From CBDFHF01 sp965247565 (GTDB taxonomy: Bacteria > Pseudomonadota > Gammaproteobacteria > Methylococcales > Methylomonadaceae), in contig CBDFHF010000002.1 of the NCBI GenBank assembly GCA_965247565.1, positions 248,001 to 312,000 of the forward strand: 64,000 nucleotides of DNA, written 5' to 3'. Shown here in pieces: positions 9,642 through 18,669 of the stretch. The stretch's first letter is position 1. Each line of letters opens with the position of its first letter. The notes under the pieces were generated by a model, which was not told the DNA's origin, did not search any database, and saw only the letters and a program-made list of their open reading frames with translations. Both the position numbers and the translations under genes were made by a program.

Positions 9642-10190
9642 CTAAAACAGATCAATGTCGCCGGTTATCATGTTTTGCTGATCTACTGAGCGGCGTAATC
9701 CGCCCGATAACGCATGACTTCCGGTATGTAAGCTATGGCTCATTGCATCAAGAAATTTAGCGATTTCTTCATGTTCATGTTCGGGATCAATTTCGTTGCT
9801 GTGGTTAGCCAACTCTTCTAATAAATCCTTTAAGCCATTGACGCGTTTTATGGTTCTGGCAATTAACTGGCTGGTTAAGTCCTGGAATTGCAAGCCAGTC
9901 ACTGCCGCACTGACTTCTTCATCGATTTTTTGTCTGAACACATCCAGCTGCTGGGTTTCCTTTATGTCGAACTCATGTTCCAACATTAAGGTATTAAGCA
10001 TTTGTTGCTGCTGAGTTGCAGCATCATGGACGGCCATAAAATTCACGCCCAGTTTTTCTATGGCTTCACTCAGTAATAGCGTGGTTTGCAATAAGTCTGA
10101 TTCCACCTCTGCTAGATGTTGTTTGCCATGTCCGGATACCGCAGTAAGCAAGCTTCTTAACTCTGTAGTTGGTAATGATTTTTTGTTCAT
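9642..10190 (-). CDS. CheZ-like chemotaxis phosphatase
   Basis: The 182-residue protein is largely helical. It holds LQFQDLTSQLIARTIKRVNGL (100-120), matching the catalytic helix of CheZ, in which an Asp and a Gln four residues apart promote CheY-P hydrolysis (here D104 and Q108). The C terminus, GDIDLF, is an acidic-aromatic tail like the CheY-docking peptide at the end of CheZ. It is shorter than enterobacterial CheZ (about 214 residues) and the N-terminal half is divergent. As first gene of the cluster and next to cheY, a CheY-P phosphatase is the natural reading. Start ATG at 10190. Confidence 0.8.
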   Translation of the reverse strand: MNKKSLPTTELRSLLTAVSGHGKQHLAEVESDLLQTTLLLSEAIEKLGVNFMAVHDAATQQQQMLNTLMLEHEFDIKETQQLDVFRQKIDEEVSAAVTGLQFQDLTSQLIARTIKRVNGLKDLLEELANHSNEIDPEHEHEEIAKFLDAMSHSLHTGSHALSGGLRRSVDQQNMITGDIDLF

Positions 10191-10529
10191 TTAATTATTT
10201 TTGCCACTGTCAACATCAATCAGGTAAGTACGAGTCTAGTAGAAAGCCTGCTCAATTCCAGTTATCGGGAAGTGTTTTTTCTTGAGCTTGATCGCAGAAT
10301 TTTGAATCGTTTCGTAGTAACGCAGATTACCGGGCTGATTCTAAGTGAGTGCAAAGAGTACTGGCACGATGCTGGCTGTATGCCCATCAGTTAGTGACGA
10401 ATAGATGAAGTTTATTTGAATGAAATGGTTAAAAATCAATTAGATCTACGTCATTTAACGTTGCCACCTTTAAAAATAAAAAACATGAACTAGGCTTTAG
10501 GCAAACTTAACTACTTGCTTAATTTGGTA
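10191..10529. promoter_or_regulatory. Divergent promoter region between the che operon and the cytochrome operon
   Basis: This 339-bp gap separates two divergent operons and should hold both promoters. On the plus strand CTGGCACGATGCTGGCTG (10361-10378) resembles a sigma-54 element (TGGCAC-N5-TTGC) but has TGGC in place of TTGC, so it is only a weak candidate. No open frame of interest was seen. Confidence 0.35.
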
Positions 10530-11996
10530 ATGACCAGTTCAACAACTAAAACTTTTAAGTATTGGCTGCCGCATGGCGTTTCACTCATGCTATTAGGCAC
10601 GCCGGCTTATTCAGCTGAACACGCTTCTGAACAAAGTGATGCCCATATTCGGCAAATAGTTGAATCTTTATTAAAGGAAAAAGACCAAAAAATTCAGCAG
10701 TTGGAAGCGCGTATTCAGCAATTGGAAAAGCCAGCCACTTCAAAGCAGAAGGGCAATGAGTCAGAAGCTGCTGTTAAGCCAGCGCCGGATAACGATGATG
10801 GCGTGAAAGGCCCTGGATCAATTGCATCTGAACAGTATGTTGCTTCCAAATCCGACAATTCTGTAGTCAGTAAGTTAGGCGATTTAGGCGATGAAATTGC
10901 CGAGTTAAAACAAGCGGCAGCGGAAAAGGGTTTGGACATCAGCGGTTTTTTTGATGTGAATGCCAAAACTGATAATGCCACCGATCAAAATTTTAGCGTC
11001 GGCTCGGTTGAGCTAGACTTGGAATACGCTTATAACGATCACTTTGCTGCCAGTTCGGCGCTGGTGTTATGCGGAAACTCATCAGGTGCGGAATTTTCAG
11101 CGCCAGCCGCTATTACTTGCGGTGGCAGCGGACCCGGTGGCATTGGTGCAGGCGGTGCCGGTATTGCTGTCGCATTGGTTGACTATCATCTGTTTAATGA
11201 CAGTATTCCGCCCAGAGGCCGAATTTTTAACGGCCAAGGCTTTCATATTCAGGCTGGGCGTTTTGATATTCCGTTTTCAACCGACTATCAAAACTTTGCC
11301 AATACTGATCGCGTGACTATCACCGCGCCCATCACCACCTCTAGAATGCAATTTGGCGGTTATAACGGCGACGGGATTCGTACTTACGGTTCCTGGAAAA
11401 TCTTTAACTTTTCTGCGTTTTGGACTGATGCCATGTATGCCAACGATGGTACGTCTGTCGGTGGTCGTGTAGGTATGACGATCGGCCAAAATACTTACCG
11501 CATTCATAATGCCAACCCTGAAGGTATTGAAGTAGGTGTTTCTCATTTAAGTGACCTCGATAAACATCGTAATCTTAGACACTCGGTTTATGGAGCGGAT
11601 TTGAGTTTTGGTTATGGTTTTTTAAGATTGCAAAGCGAATTGATGTGGTTGCAATCGCATGAAGCTTTTATTGACGACAATAATATTAATTATGGCAAAC
11701 CTGATGAGTTGGGGTATCACGCCACACTGATTGCCAATCTGGAAAAATTTATTGATCAACCGCTATCAGTTTTTGCTCGCTATGGCCGATGGCAACCAGA
11801 TAATCGCATAGCCGAAGATTATGATGGCAGTCTGGTGGCTATTAATAATGTGTCTGCATTAAGCGTGGGCGTTAACTATACCTTTAGTGAACATTTTAAA
11901 CTCAAGTTTGAATATACCGATTCTTTAGGCACTTCAACTCAGGAACGGTATTTCGACAAAAAACTGGGCATCGCCCAAATGGTGGTGTCGTTTTAA
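10530..11996 (+). CDS. Putative outer-membrane beta-barrel protein with N-terminal coiled coil
   Basis: A signal peptide (hydrophobic SLMLLGTPAYSA, cleavage before EHASEQ) is followed by a short coiled coil (SLLKEKDQKIQQLEARIQQLE), a low-complexity linker, and a C-terminal region of alternating strands ending LGIAQMVVSF. A terminal Phe preceded by alternating hydrophobics is the usual signature of a BAM-assembled barrel. The coiled coil before the barrel recalls trimeric or peptidoglycan-linked porins. The ATG at 10530 is preferred to an upstream in-frame TTG at 10515. One base separates it from the tetraheme cytochrome gene, so both are surely co-transcribed. It may be a porin or an electron-conduit partner; I cannot name a specific family. 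Confidence 0.75.
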   Translation: MTSSTTKTFKYWLPHGVSLMLLGTPAYSAEHASEQSDAHIRQIVESLLKEKDQKIQQLEARIQQLEKPATSKQKGNESEAAVKPAPDNDDGVKGPGSIASEQYVASKSDNSVVSKLGDLGDEIAELKQAAAEKGLDISGFFDVNAKTDNATDQNFSVGSVELDLEYAYNDHFAASSALVLCGNSSGAEFSAPAAITCGGSGPGGIGAGGAGIAVALVDYHLFNDSIPPRGRIFNGQGFHIQAGRFDIPFSTDYQNFANTDRVTITAPITTSRMQFGGYNGDGIRTYGSWKIFNFSAFWTDAMYANDGTSVGGRVGMTIGQNTYRIHNANPEGIEVGVSHLSDLDKHRNLRHSVYGADLSFGYGFLRLQSELMWLQSHEAFIDDNNINYGKPDELGYHATLIANLEKFIDQPLSVFARYGRWQPDNRIAEDYDGSLVAINNVSALSVGVNYTFSEHFKLKFEYTDSLGTSTQERYFDKKLGIAQMVVSF

Positions 11997-11997
11997 T

Positions 11998-12513
11998 ATG
12001 GCTACTAACACACTTAAAGCGCTAGCGATCATTACGTTTGGGTTAACTTTGTTACTTTCCATTGCTGTCCATGCCGAGGGCGATAATCCTCATACGGTTG
12101 CCAATGGCGTCAATGCGACTGATTGTTCAAGTTGTCATGTTAAACCCTTAAAAGGGGGCGTTCCAGAGCTACTGGACACTAAAAACAAAGCGGTCAATCT
12201 TGAAGACTTTAAAAATGACGGCGTAGCCATGTGTTCTAGCTGCCATGATCCGGAAGATGGCCACAAAATTGGTCTTAAGTTGGATTTTGATGTGCCAGTG
12301 GACATGCCGCTCGATAAAAAGAATGCATTATCTTGCTTAACCTGCCATTACACGCATGGCAAATTGACTACTGATCGACCGCAAGCCAGCTTTAGCTTTA
12401 TGGATCGATTGGTTGATGCTGACCGTTTGCATAAAAGTTTTTTACTTCGCCGTAACAATGTTGATGGTGAACTCTGCTTAATTTGTCATAACCCTGAACA
12501 AGGTAAAAAGTAA
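11998..12513 (+). CDS. Periplasmic tetraheme cytochrome c
   Basis: The 171-residue precursor has a signal peptide ending at about residue 26 (SIAVHA) and four CxxCH heme sites: CSSCH at 43 and 79, CLTCH at 113 and CLICH at 160. That indicates a small multiheme c-type cytochrome of the doubled-CXXCH kind, acting in the periplasm as an electron carrier. It follows the barrel protein by one base and overlaps the next gene (TAATG). The arrangement suggests electron transfer linked to the outer membrane, but the cytochrome is too small to span it. Partner and potential are unknown. Confidence 0.9.
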   Translation: MATNTLKALAIITFGLTLLLSIAVHAEGDNPHTVANGVNATDCSSCHVKPLKGGVPELLDTKNKAVNLEDFKNDGVAMCSSCHDPEDGHKIGLKLDFDVPVDMPLDKKNALSCLTCHYTHGKLTTDRPQASFSFMDRLVDADRLHKSFLLRRNNVDGELCLICHNPEQGKK

Positions 12514-13079
12514 TGTCTAACAACTCTATCAAACGTCGTCACGTTTTTATCAATCAAGCTTTTCAAGGACGCTTTATTGTTGGCGCATTTCTATTAATCC
12601 TGCTTTCAGGATTGTGTTCTGCTGGGTTAATTTACTGGTTGATCGGCGGTGATTTACAAGCTCAATCGCAAACAGCTCATGCCAATATCATGACGGCATG
12701 GCAACGTTTGGGTCTATCCATCTTTATAGGTAACTTGGTTGCTATTGTAATTGCTGGTGCGGCGGCAACGATTGCGGTTATTTATGCCTCGCACAAAATC
12801 GCAGGGCCTTTATACCGCTTTGAAAAGCTCTGCGAGCAAATTGGAGAAGGCCAACTTGATACCATGACATCGCTCAGAGAACATGATCAGTTACAACAAT
12901 TAGGCGCCGCGTTTACTGCAATGGTTGAAAAGTTACGCGCTCGCAAAAGCCAACAGCAAAATCAAATTGATCTGTTAACTACGCAGGTTGCGTCTTTAAA
13001 AAGTGATGCTAATCTGGGGGATGCGCAGCGCGAATCGTTGAGTAAATTAGAGAGTTTGATTAAAGAACTAAAAGTCTGA
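12513..13079 (+). CDS. Two-TM membrane protein with HAMP domain
   Basis: The 188-residue protein has TM1 at about 20-42 (FIVGAFLLILLSGLCSAGLI), a short periplasmic loop, TM2 at about 68-93, a HAMP-type segment just after it (SHKIAGPLYRFEKLCEQIGEG) and a C-terminal coiled coil. No kinase, cyclase or MCP output domain follows. It starts inside the stop codon of the cytochrome gene. Proteins of this shape are often found as the last gene of cytochrome operons; it may relay a signal or simply scaffold. Function is unknown. Confidence 0.75.
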   Translation: MSNNSIKRRHVFINQAFQGRFIVGAFLLILLSGLCSAGLIYWLIGGDLQAQSQTAHANIMTAWQRLGLSIFIGNLVAIVIAGAAATIAVIYASHKIAGPLYRFEKLCEQIGEGQLDTMTSLREHDQLQQLGAAFTAMVEKLRARKSQQQNQIDLLTTQVASLKSDANLGDAQRESLSKLESLIKELKV

Positions 13080-13278
13080 CTTTCGAAGTCATTATAATTT
13101 GTTACGATGAAAGCAACGTTCCACAGTTTAGGCCGGGTTGGCGAATGTGCTCTGGATGCTTAATTTGAGAAAGCTCTCTCCAATCTAAAAAAACACTAGC
13201 TTCTTGATGGTAACAGGCGGAGGATGATACTATCACTGGAATCTCCAGTTGATTGAATCATTTTGCTGGAGTGCAACC

Positions 13279-13752
13279 ATGCGTAAAACCATAATTTCGC
13301 CAACTGTCATACCTGAGGGGGAGTCTGAGGTGGCGTGCTTTGATGTTGCGAGCATGGCACGAGTTGAGGTGTCTTCTGAATGTCCTGATCATCCAATTGA
13401 AGCTGCTTTAGTTGATGGATATGAATCTGGATGGCGTGCCGCCACGTCGGGTGAGCAAACAATTCGGCTGATTTTTGATTCTCCCGTTACAGTTAACAAT
13501 ATTTTGCTAGTTATCGATGAGCTGGATCAGCCTCGCACCCAGGAGTTTGTGTTCAGTTGGAAAAAGTACGGAGATGACTCTGTTAGGGAGATTGTTCGGC
13601 AGCAGTTTAACTTTACCCCGCCCAATACCACACATCAGATTGAAAAGTATCAAGTTAATCTTGACTCACTCGAATCATTGGAATTAAAAATTAACCCTGA
13701 TATCAACCGCATTGACGCTTGTGCGAAGCTGACAAAGTTGAGCCTCGGTTAA
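13279..13752 (+). CDS. Hypothetical cytoplasmic beta-sandwich (galactose-binding-like) protein
   Basis: This 157-residue protein lacks a signal peptide. The pattern ALVDGYESGWRAATSGEQTI, then IRLIFDSPVTVNNILLVIDE and a late SLELKINPDI strand, is typical of discoidin/XRCC1-N-like jelly-roll folds. I infer the fold from this strand pattern only. The ATG at 13279 has CTGGAG about nine bases upstream and is preferred to an in-frame TTG at 13249. The gene stands alone between the cytochrome operon and the Kelch-like gene. Ligand and role are unknown. Confidence 0.6.
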   Translation: MRKTIISPTVIPEGESEVACFDVASMARVEVSSECPDHPIEAALVDGYESGWRAATSGEQTIRLIFDSPVTVNNILLVIDELDQPRTQEFVFSWKKYGDDSVREIVRQQFNFTPPNTTHQIEKYQVNLDSLESLELKINPDINRIDACAKLTKLSLG

Positions 13753-13841
13753 TTTCAAATGATTCCAACCTATAAATCAGAGCTGAGTGATCACCACCCA
13801 GTTGTATCCTTTAAAAGGAATGTACTTCGTCATAAATGACA

Positions 13842-15288
13842 GAAATAGCTGTTTATTTTCATGGCTTCTTTGGATATTATGGAAAATTATTGTTCGCTAT
13901 CAATAGGATATGCTTCACATGTTAGAGTTTTTGCCTACAATTTTATTGGGGAAATCAGTAAAAACTGAAGTGACTTCAAGATGTCGATATCATCACTTCT
14001 TTCCGCAAAAAAGACCGGGATGGTTCATCATACTTGGCTTGTTGGCGAGTACAGCTGTCAGTGCAGAGGATCTTAGCCGGATTCGAAACATTATCAGTAA
14101 TGCACCAGAAAACAGCTGGATCAAGGTGAATATCAATAATTTCAGTGATGTGTGGGTTCCTGAAGAACTTCGCAACCCGATAGACTCTTTTTCGGGGCCT
14201 TCTGCGATTATTAGAGCGTGGAGTTCTTTCGCATGGGACAGTAACCGCGGGGATTTGCTTCTTTTTGGGGGCGGGCACGCTAATTATGCGGGCAATGAAG
14301 TCTATCGTTGGCGCGGCTCTACTCAAGAATGGGAGTTGGCCTCATTACCTTCTAAACTTGATGCCCAAAATATACCCGTGGGTGGCGCAGCAAAGGGCGG
14401 GCCGCAATCCTCTCATACTTATGATAACGCTATCTTCTTGCCCATCGCCGATCGATTTATGACATTAGGTGGCGCTGCTTTTCAGTCGGGCAATCATTTT
14501 GAAGCTAAAAATGCAGACGGAACCTTACGCAGAACCGGTCCTTATTTCTTTGATCCGAGCAAAGCCGATCCTAACAATGTCGGTGGTGGTGATGGAACTG
14601 GGGTAGACCCCAATTCGCCTGGCGGCAATATGTGGGAAAATAGAGATATTTATGTTAAACCTGGGTTTTTGCCAAATGGAGCGCCTGGGTCGATTGAAGG
14701 AACTACTGATTACGCGTTAATTGATGGTAAAGAAACGATTTTTATTTCTGGTGTAGATGGTGGGGGTAGTGAGCACAGACTATCAAGCTTGACCATCACA
14801 GATTATAACGATCCCAATCTCGATGTTTGGCAGGATTTGGGTGTTAATTGGGATGGCTCGGGTGGAAAAGGCGCCGGAGCTTATGATCCCGTTAATAATA
14901 TCTACATTAAAACCTATGGTGCGGCCAACCAGTTTATATTTTGGGATTTAGATGCCCCCGGTTTGGGTAACGGGAATGTGCGGGTTAATGCAGAAGTTCC
15001 TGCTAATTTTAATATGGCTGGGCAATACGGATTTGAATACGATCCAGATCGTAACCGTTTTCTGTTATGGGGGGGCGGTAATGAAGTATTCCAATTAAAT
15101 GTTGGTAATAAAGATGGCACAAACTGGGTTGTTTCTCAATTGTCCCCTTCTTCAACTGGCGGCGTGCCTGCTGAAACTGTCGAGACAGGTGTTTTAGGCA
15201 AGTGGCATTACGCGCCAGATCTTGGTGTTTTTGTTGGTTTGGAAGGCCCTTCTGAGGGTAACGTCTGGTTTTATAAACCAACGGCTGT
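13842..15288 (+). repeat. Tandem duplication, copy 1
   Basis: Starting in the leader at GAAATAGCTGTTTATTTTC, this block matches 17092-18528 nearly base for base over long stretches, such as AACAGCTGGATCAAGGTGAA and GGTGTAGATGG. Homology ends abruptly after the codons for NVWFYKP, where the two proteins switch to unrelated C termini. Confidence 0.9.
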
Positions 15289-16351
15289 TGCATCTGTCCC
15301 GCTGTCCGTAGGCATCGCAAATGCCGGGCCAGATCAATCAGTAGAATCCGGAGACTTAGTGGTTTTAGACGGCAACCCTAGTAGTGACTTCAGCAACGCA
15401 AGCACGATTACTTATGAATGGACTCAAATGAGTGGCCAACCGGTAGTTCTATCCGATAAATTTGCACAAAAACCCAGTTTTACCGCACCCTCTATTGCGG
15501 GACCTTTGGAGTTTTCTCTAAAAGTCAACAACGGTATAACCCAAAGTGCAGCTGATATCGTGGTTGTAAATGTCGCCTCTAAAAGTACCGGCACCGGCAC
15601 CCCTAACACGGCGCCCACAGTAGATGCAGGTCCTGATTTAGTGGTGACAGAAGGCGCTCAAGTTAAACTGGAAGGGAGTGCAACTGATAAAGAAAGTATT
15701 GACCTAAGCCATGAATGGCAGCAAGTTAGCGGCACACCGGTCATTTTGACAGAAATAAAAAAACCAAACCTGACTTTCACCGCGCCGTTTATTGCCAGTG
15801 GTTCTGAAACCTTGGAGTTTCGTTACACGGTAACTGACAGCTTTCCGCAAGCCTTATCTGGATCGGATTCCGTTATAGTGCAAGTCAACAATGATGATAA
15901 TTTATTGGACTGCTCTCGGGCAAAGCCAAGTAAAACATTTTTGTGGCCAGCTACTAAAGGTTTTGTAAATATTAAAATTGCTGGTATCACTGGACCGACA
16001 CTTAGCGGAAAAAATCCAAACTATGATTTAAGTATCGATGGAATTACTCAGGATGAGCCGCTAAAAAACATCGCACTCAAAGACAAGACCAGTCCAGATG
16101 CCAAAATCAAGAAGGCTAAGAGAACCGCCAAGAAATCATTGGCTAAAGATAAAATTTATTTGCGGGCGGAAAGACAAGGGATAAAACCGAAAAATCAACC
16201 ATTTTCGGGTAATGGTCGGGTTTATCGAGTAATGTTCACTGCCGGTGACGGAATTCGGTCCTGCACTGGAACCGTCAAAGTGCAAGTACCACCCAAACGC
16301 AACGTTGAATCAATAGAAGACGACCAAGCCTATAATGCCATTCAGAAGTAA
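13919..16351 (+). CDS. Secreted Kelch-like beta-propeller protein with PKD-like domains (duplicate copy)
   Basis: The 810-residue precursor has a signal peptide (KRPGWFIILGLLASTAVSA), a Kelch-like propeller region (about 50-455; e.g. FAWDSNRGDLLLFGGGHANY), two PKD/REJ-like domains (from about 465 NAGPDQSVESGD and about 570 DAGPDLVVTEGA), and a Lys-rich tail with a lone Cys pair. The propeller half is a near copy of the protein at 17210-18610, which ends in a PEP-CTERM-like tail that is absent here. The ATG used by the sister gene is GTA here (13958), so translation probably starts at ATG 13919, 10 bases after AGGAT, adding 13 residues ahead of the signal peptide. ATG 13910 is possible but too close to that site. 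Substrate or ligand is unknown. Confidence 0.85.
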   Translation: MLEFLPTILLGKSVKTEVTSRCRYHHFFPQKRPGWFIILGLLASTAVSAEDLSRIRNIISNAPENSWIKVNINNFSDVWVPEELRNPIDSFSGPSAIIRAWSSFAWDSNRGDLLLFGGGHANYAGNEVYRWRGSTQEWELASLPSKLDAQNIPVGGAAKGGPQSSHTYDNAIFLPIADRFMTLGGAAFQSGNHFEAKNADGTLRRTGPYFFDPSKADPNNVGGGDGTGVDPNSPGGNMWENRDIYVKPGFLPNGAPGSIEGTTDYALIDGKETIFISGVDGGGSEHRLSSLTITDYNDPNLDVWQDLGVNWDGSGGKGAGAYDPVNNIYIKTYGAANQFIFWDLDAPGLGNGNVRVNAEVPANFNMAGQYGFEYDPDRNRFLLWGGGNEVFQLNVGNKDGTNWVVSQLSPSSTGGVPAETVETGVLGKWHYAPDLGVFVGLEGPSEGNVWFYKPTAVASVPLSVGIANAGPDQSVESGDLVVLDGNPSSDFSNASTITYEWTQMSGQPVVLSDKFAQKPSFTAPSIAGPLEFSLKVNNGITQSAADIVVVNVASKSTGTGTPNTAPTVDAGPDLVVTEGAQVKLEGSATDKESIDLSHEWQQVSGTPVILTEIKKPNLTFTAPFIASGSETLEFRYTVTDSFPQALSGSDSVIVQVNNDDNLLDCSRAKPSKTFLWPATKGFVNIKIAGITGPTLSGKNPNYDLSIDGITQDEPLKNIALKDKTSPDAKIKKAKRTAKKSLAKDKIYLRAERQGIKPKNQPFSGNGRVYRVMFTAGDGIRSCTGTVKVQVPPKRNVESIEDDQAYNAIQK

Positions 16352-16559
16352 TTCGAGGCGAACTATAAATCTGGCCTTTTAATGTTTGAAGTCGTTGCGA
16401 TACCTTCGACTTCTCTCAAGTTGCGCTCTCTGAGCGAAGCTGTAGGAAAATTGATGCTTTAAGGCCGGATCACTAACTCAATTGCAGAGCCTTTAATAAT
16501 CGGGTTAGGTATAGTTATTAACCATACATAATCTCATTTTTCTTTTAGTAATTAGAAAC
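16352..16559. other. Intergenic stretch with imperfect inverted repeat
   Basis: CTGGCCTTTTAA near 16372 and TTAAGGCCGGATC near 16459 could pair across about 80 bases. A closer version of the same arms makes a compact hairpin at 48218-48252, so this may be an expanded or interrupted copy of one repeat. No gene seen. Confidence 0.4.
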
Positions 16560-17006
16560 CTTATGGAATAATCCAGCGGCTTCTAGCATTTGTTGTTGCA
16601 CGCCGACTTGCGACACAACCTGGCAAGGAACGCCTGGGTAAGCTGCTTTAGTCCGAAGCCCGTCTTGATTGTGTGAACTGTCCTACTTGGACAAAGCTCT
16701 CGTAAGTTTATCAATAGAATCTCTTCGATCTCGGCATTAGCACAGAACTATCGTTCTTGATACCTTCCAATTTCTCACCAAACGCTCTGATCCAGTTTAA
16801 GCTCGTGACATTGCTGAATCCAAGTATCCGCCCGTTAGACCTAAAGCCCAAGGCTTTCAAATAAAGCCCCCAAAGCTTGGCAATTCATCGCGCTATCTTC
16901 AGCACTAGAGCAATGCGCAATAGTATGGCGCTGGTTGCAATCTTTGCATAAATGACCTTGACGGCCATTCTAATTCGCTGGCTAACCGTATTTGGGACAA
17001 TCTATC
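16560..17006 (-). pseudogene. Degenerate IS1-like transposase relic
   Basis: Read on the minus strand from about 17006, the sequence gives DCPKYG, then NGRQGHLCKDCNQRH, the zinc-finger pattern of IS1-type transposases. Further down comes GRILGFSNVTSLNWIRAFGE, which matches their helix-turn-helix (GxSNVTVLNWIRxFG). At least three stops and frame changes break it, and the catalytic region is not recognisable. No intact terminal repeats were found. It sits between the two duplicated Kelch-like genes and may mark past recombination there. Confidence 0.65.
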
Positions 17007-17091
17007 ACCCCCTTCCGGGCATTTTTGTGCTCCAAAACCCCTTACATTGTTTGCATTTATTTAGCAATGCTGGATTTCGAAATAAAAATCG

Positions 17092-18528
17092 AAATAGTGG
17101 TTTATTTTAATTTCTACTTTGGGTATTATGGATTTTTATTGTTTATTATCAATAAGATATGCTTTAAATGTTAGAGTATTTTATTTAAAATTTTATTAGG
17201 AAAAAATTAATGAAAACTAAAGCGACTTCAAGGTGTAGGTATCATCACTTCTCTCTGCGAAAAAGACCGGGATGGTTAATTTTGTTTGGCCTTTTGACTA
17301 GCACGGCTGTAGCTGCAGAGGATCTTAGCGGAATTCAAAGTATCATCAGTAACGCACCAGAAAACAGCTGGATCAAGGTGAATATCAATAATTTCAGTGA
17401 TGTGTGGGTTCCTGAAGAACTTCGCAACCCAATTCCCTCTTATTCGGGGCCTTCCGGGGTGATTAGAGCGTGGAGTTCTTTCGCATGGGACAGTAATCGC
17501 GGGGATTTGCTTCTTTTTGGAGGCGGGCACGCTAATTATGCGGGTAATGAAGTCTACCGTTGGCGCGGCTCTACTCAAGAATGGGAGCTGGCCTCATTAC
17601 CTTCTAAGGTAGTTGGTCCATCGAATTTGACTGAAGGTGCCCCACAATCGTCGCACACTTACGATAACTCGGTATTTTTGCCCATCGCGGATCGATTTAT
17701 GACCTTGGGTGGTGCTGCTTATCAGTCAGGCAATTATTTTGTAGCAAAAAATGCGGATGGAACCTTACGCAGAACCGGTCCGTATTTCTTTGATCCGAGC
17801 AAAGCCGATCCTAACAAAGTCGGTGGTGGCGACGGAACTGGGGTAGACCCCAATTCGCCTGGCGGCAATATGTGGGAGAATCGAGATATTTATGCTAAGC
17901 CTGGGTTTATGCCCAATAGAGCGCCAGGTTCGGTTGAAGGTACCACCGATTATGCATTAATTGACGGTAAAGAAACGATTTTTATCTCTGGTGTAGATGG
18001 CGGGGGCAGTGAGCAGAGGCTATCAAGCTTAACCATCACAGATTATAACGATCCCAGCCTCGATGTTTGGCAGGATTTAGGTGTTAATTTTTATGGCTCA
18101 GGTGGAAAAGGCGCCGGAGCTTATGATCCTATCAATAAAATCTATATTAAAACCTATGGTGCGGCTAATCAATTTACCTTTTGGGACTTAGCTAACCCAG
18201 GTTTGGGTAACAGAAACGTGCTGGTTAATGCAGAAGTTCCTGCTAATTTTAATATGGCTGGGCAATACGGATTTGAATACGATCCGGATCGTAACCGTTT
18301 TCTGTTGTGGGGAGGCGGGGATGAGGTATTTCAATTAAATGTTGGTGAAAAAAATGGCACAAACTGGGTTGTCTCTCAATTGTTTCCTTCTCTAACCGGC
18401 GGTATGCCCGCTGAAACTGTTGAGACAGGTGTTTTAGGCAAGTGGCATTATGCACCAGATCTAGGTGTTTTTGTTGGTTTGGAGGGGCCTTCCGAGGGTA
18501 ATGTCTGGTTTTATAAACCAGCGGCCGT
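17092..18528 (+). repeat. Tandem duplication, copy 2
   Basis: This copy of the 13842-15288 block begins in the leader at GAAATAGTGGTTTATTTTAA and ends after the codons for NVWFYKPAA. Small in-frame indels (after LPSK) and many synonymous changes show that the duplication is not brand new. Confidence 0.9.
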
Positions 18529-18610
18529 CCCTTTGCCTGGAGGGTTGGCGTTGATGTTGTCTGGTATGGGTTTCTTGATGATGTCTGCTCGTCGGAAGAT
18601 AATGAGCTAA
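17210..18610 (+). CDS. Secreted Kelch-like protein with PEP-CTERM-like sorting tail
   Basis: The 466-residue precursor has a signal peptide ending STAVAA, a Kelch-like beta-propeller region with Gly-rich blades (LLLFGGGHANYAGNEVYRW, FLLWGGGDEVFQLNVG), and a tail VPLPGGLALMLSGMGFLMMS followed by ARRK. A VPxP motif, a membrane helix and a basic end are the tripartite PEP-CTERM signal cut by exosortase, so the mature protein is probably exported to the cell surface or extracellular matrix. The start is supported by AGGA nine bases upstream. No exosortase gene is in the window, but a PrsT-like TPR lipoprotein is at 48306. Ligand is unknown. Confidence 0.87.
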   Translation: MKTKATSRCRYHHFSLRKRPGWLILFGLLTSTAVAAEDLSGIQSIISNAPENSWIKVNINNFSDVWVPEELRNPIPSYSGPSGVIRAWSSFAWDSNRGDLLLFGGGHANYAGNEVYRWRGSTQEWELASLPSKVVGPSNLTEGAPQSSHTYDNSVFLPIADRFMTLGGAAYQSGNYFVAKNADGTLRRTGPYFFDPSKADPNKVGGGDGTGVDPNSPGGNMWENRDIYAKPGFMPNRAPGSVEGTTDYALIDGKETIFISGVDGGGSEQRLSSLTITDYNDPSLDVWQDLGVNFYGSGGKGAGAYDPINKIYIKTYGAANQFTFWDLANPGLGNRNVLVNAEVPANFNMAGQYGFEYDPDRNRFLLWGGGDEVFQLNVGEKNGTNWVVSQLFPSLTGGMPAETVETGVLGKWHYAPDLGVFVGLEGPSEGNVWFYKPAAVPLPGGLALMLSGMGFLMMSARRKIMS

Positions 18611-18640
18611 ATTTAAGTCAATCGACGAATTTATTTTGAA

Positions 18641-18668
18641 ACCAGCGTTTCCAAAAAGAAACGCTGGT
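18641..18668 (+). terminator. Perfect 11-bp hairpin before the cyclic-nucleotide-binding gene
   Basis: ACCAGCGTTTC pairs with GAAACGCTGGT over a CAAAAA loop. It begins about 30 bases past the stop of the PEP-CTERM gene, so it may end that transcript, though it has no U-run. It finishes one base before the ATG at 18670, where it would occlude ribosome binding. Confidence 0.5.
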
Positions 18669-18669
18669 C

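Noticed and set aside
10361..10378. Sigma-54 promoter before the barrel-cytochrome operon
   Set aside because: TGGCAC matches, but the -12 element is TGGC rather than TTGC; not convincing enough to call.
16992..17174. Small plus-strand protein upstream of the PEP-CTERM gene
   Set aside because: It overlaps the duplicated leader and the transposase relic, is AT-rich, and its copy-1 counterpart is not open.
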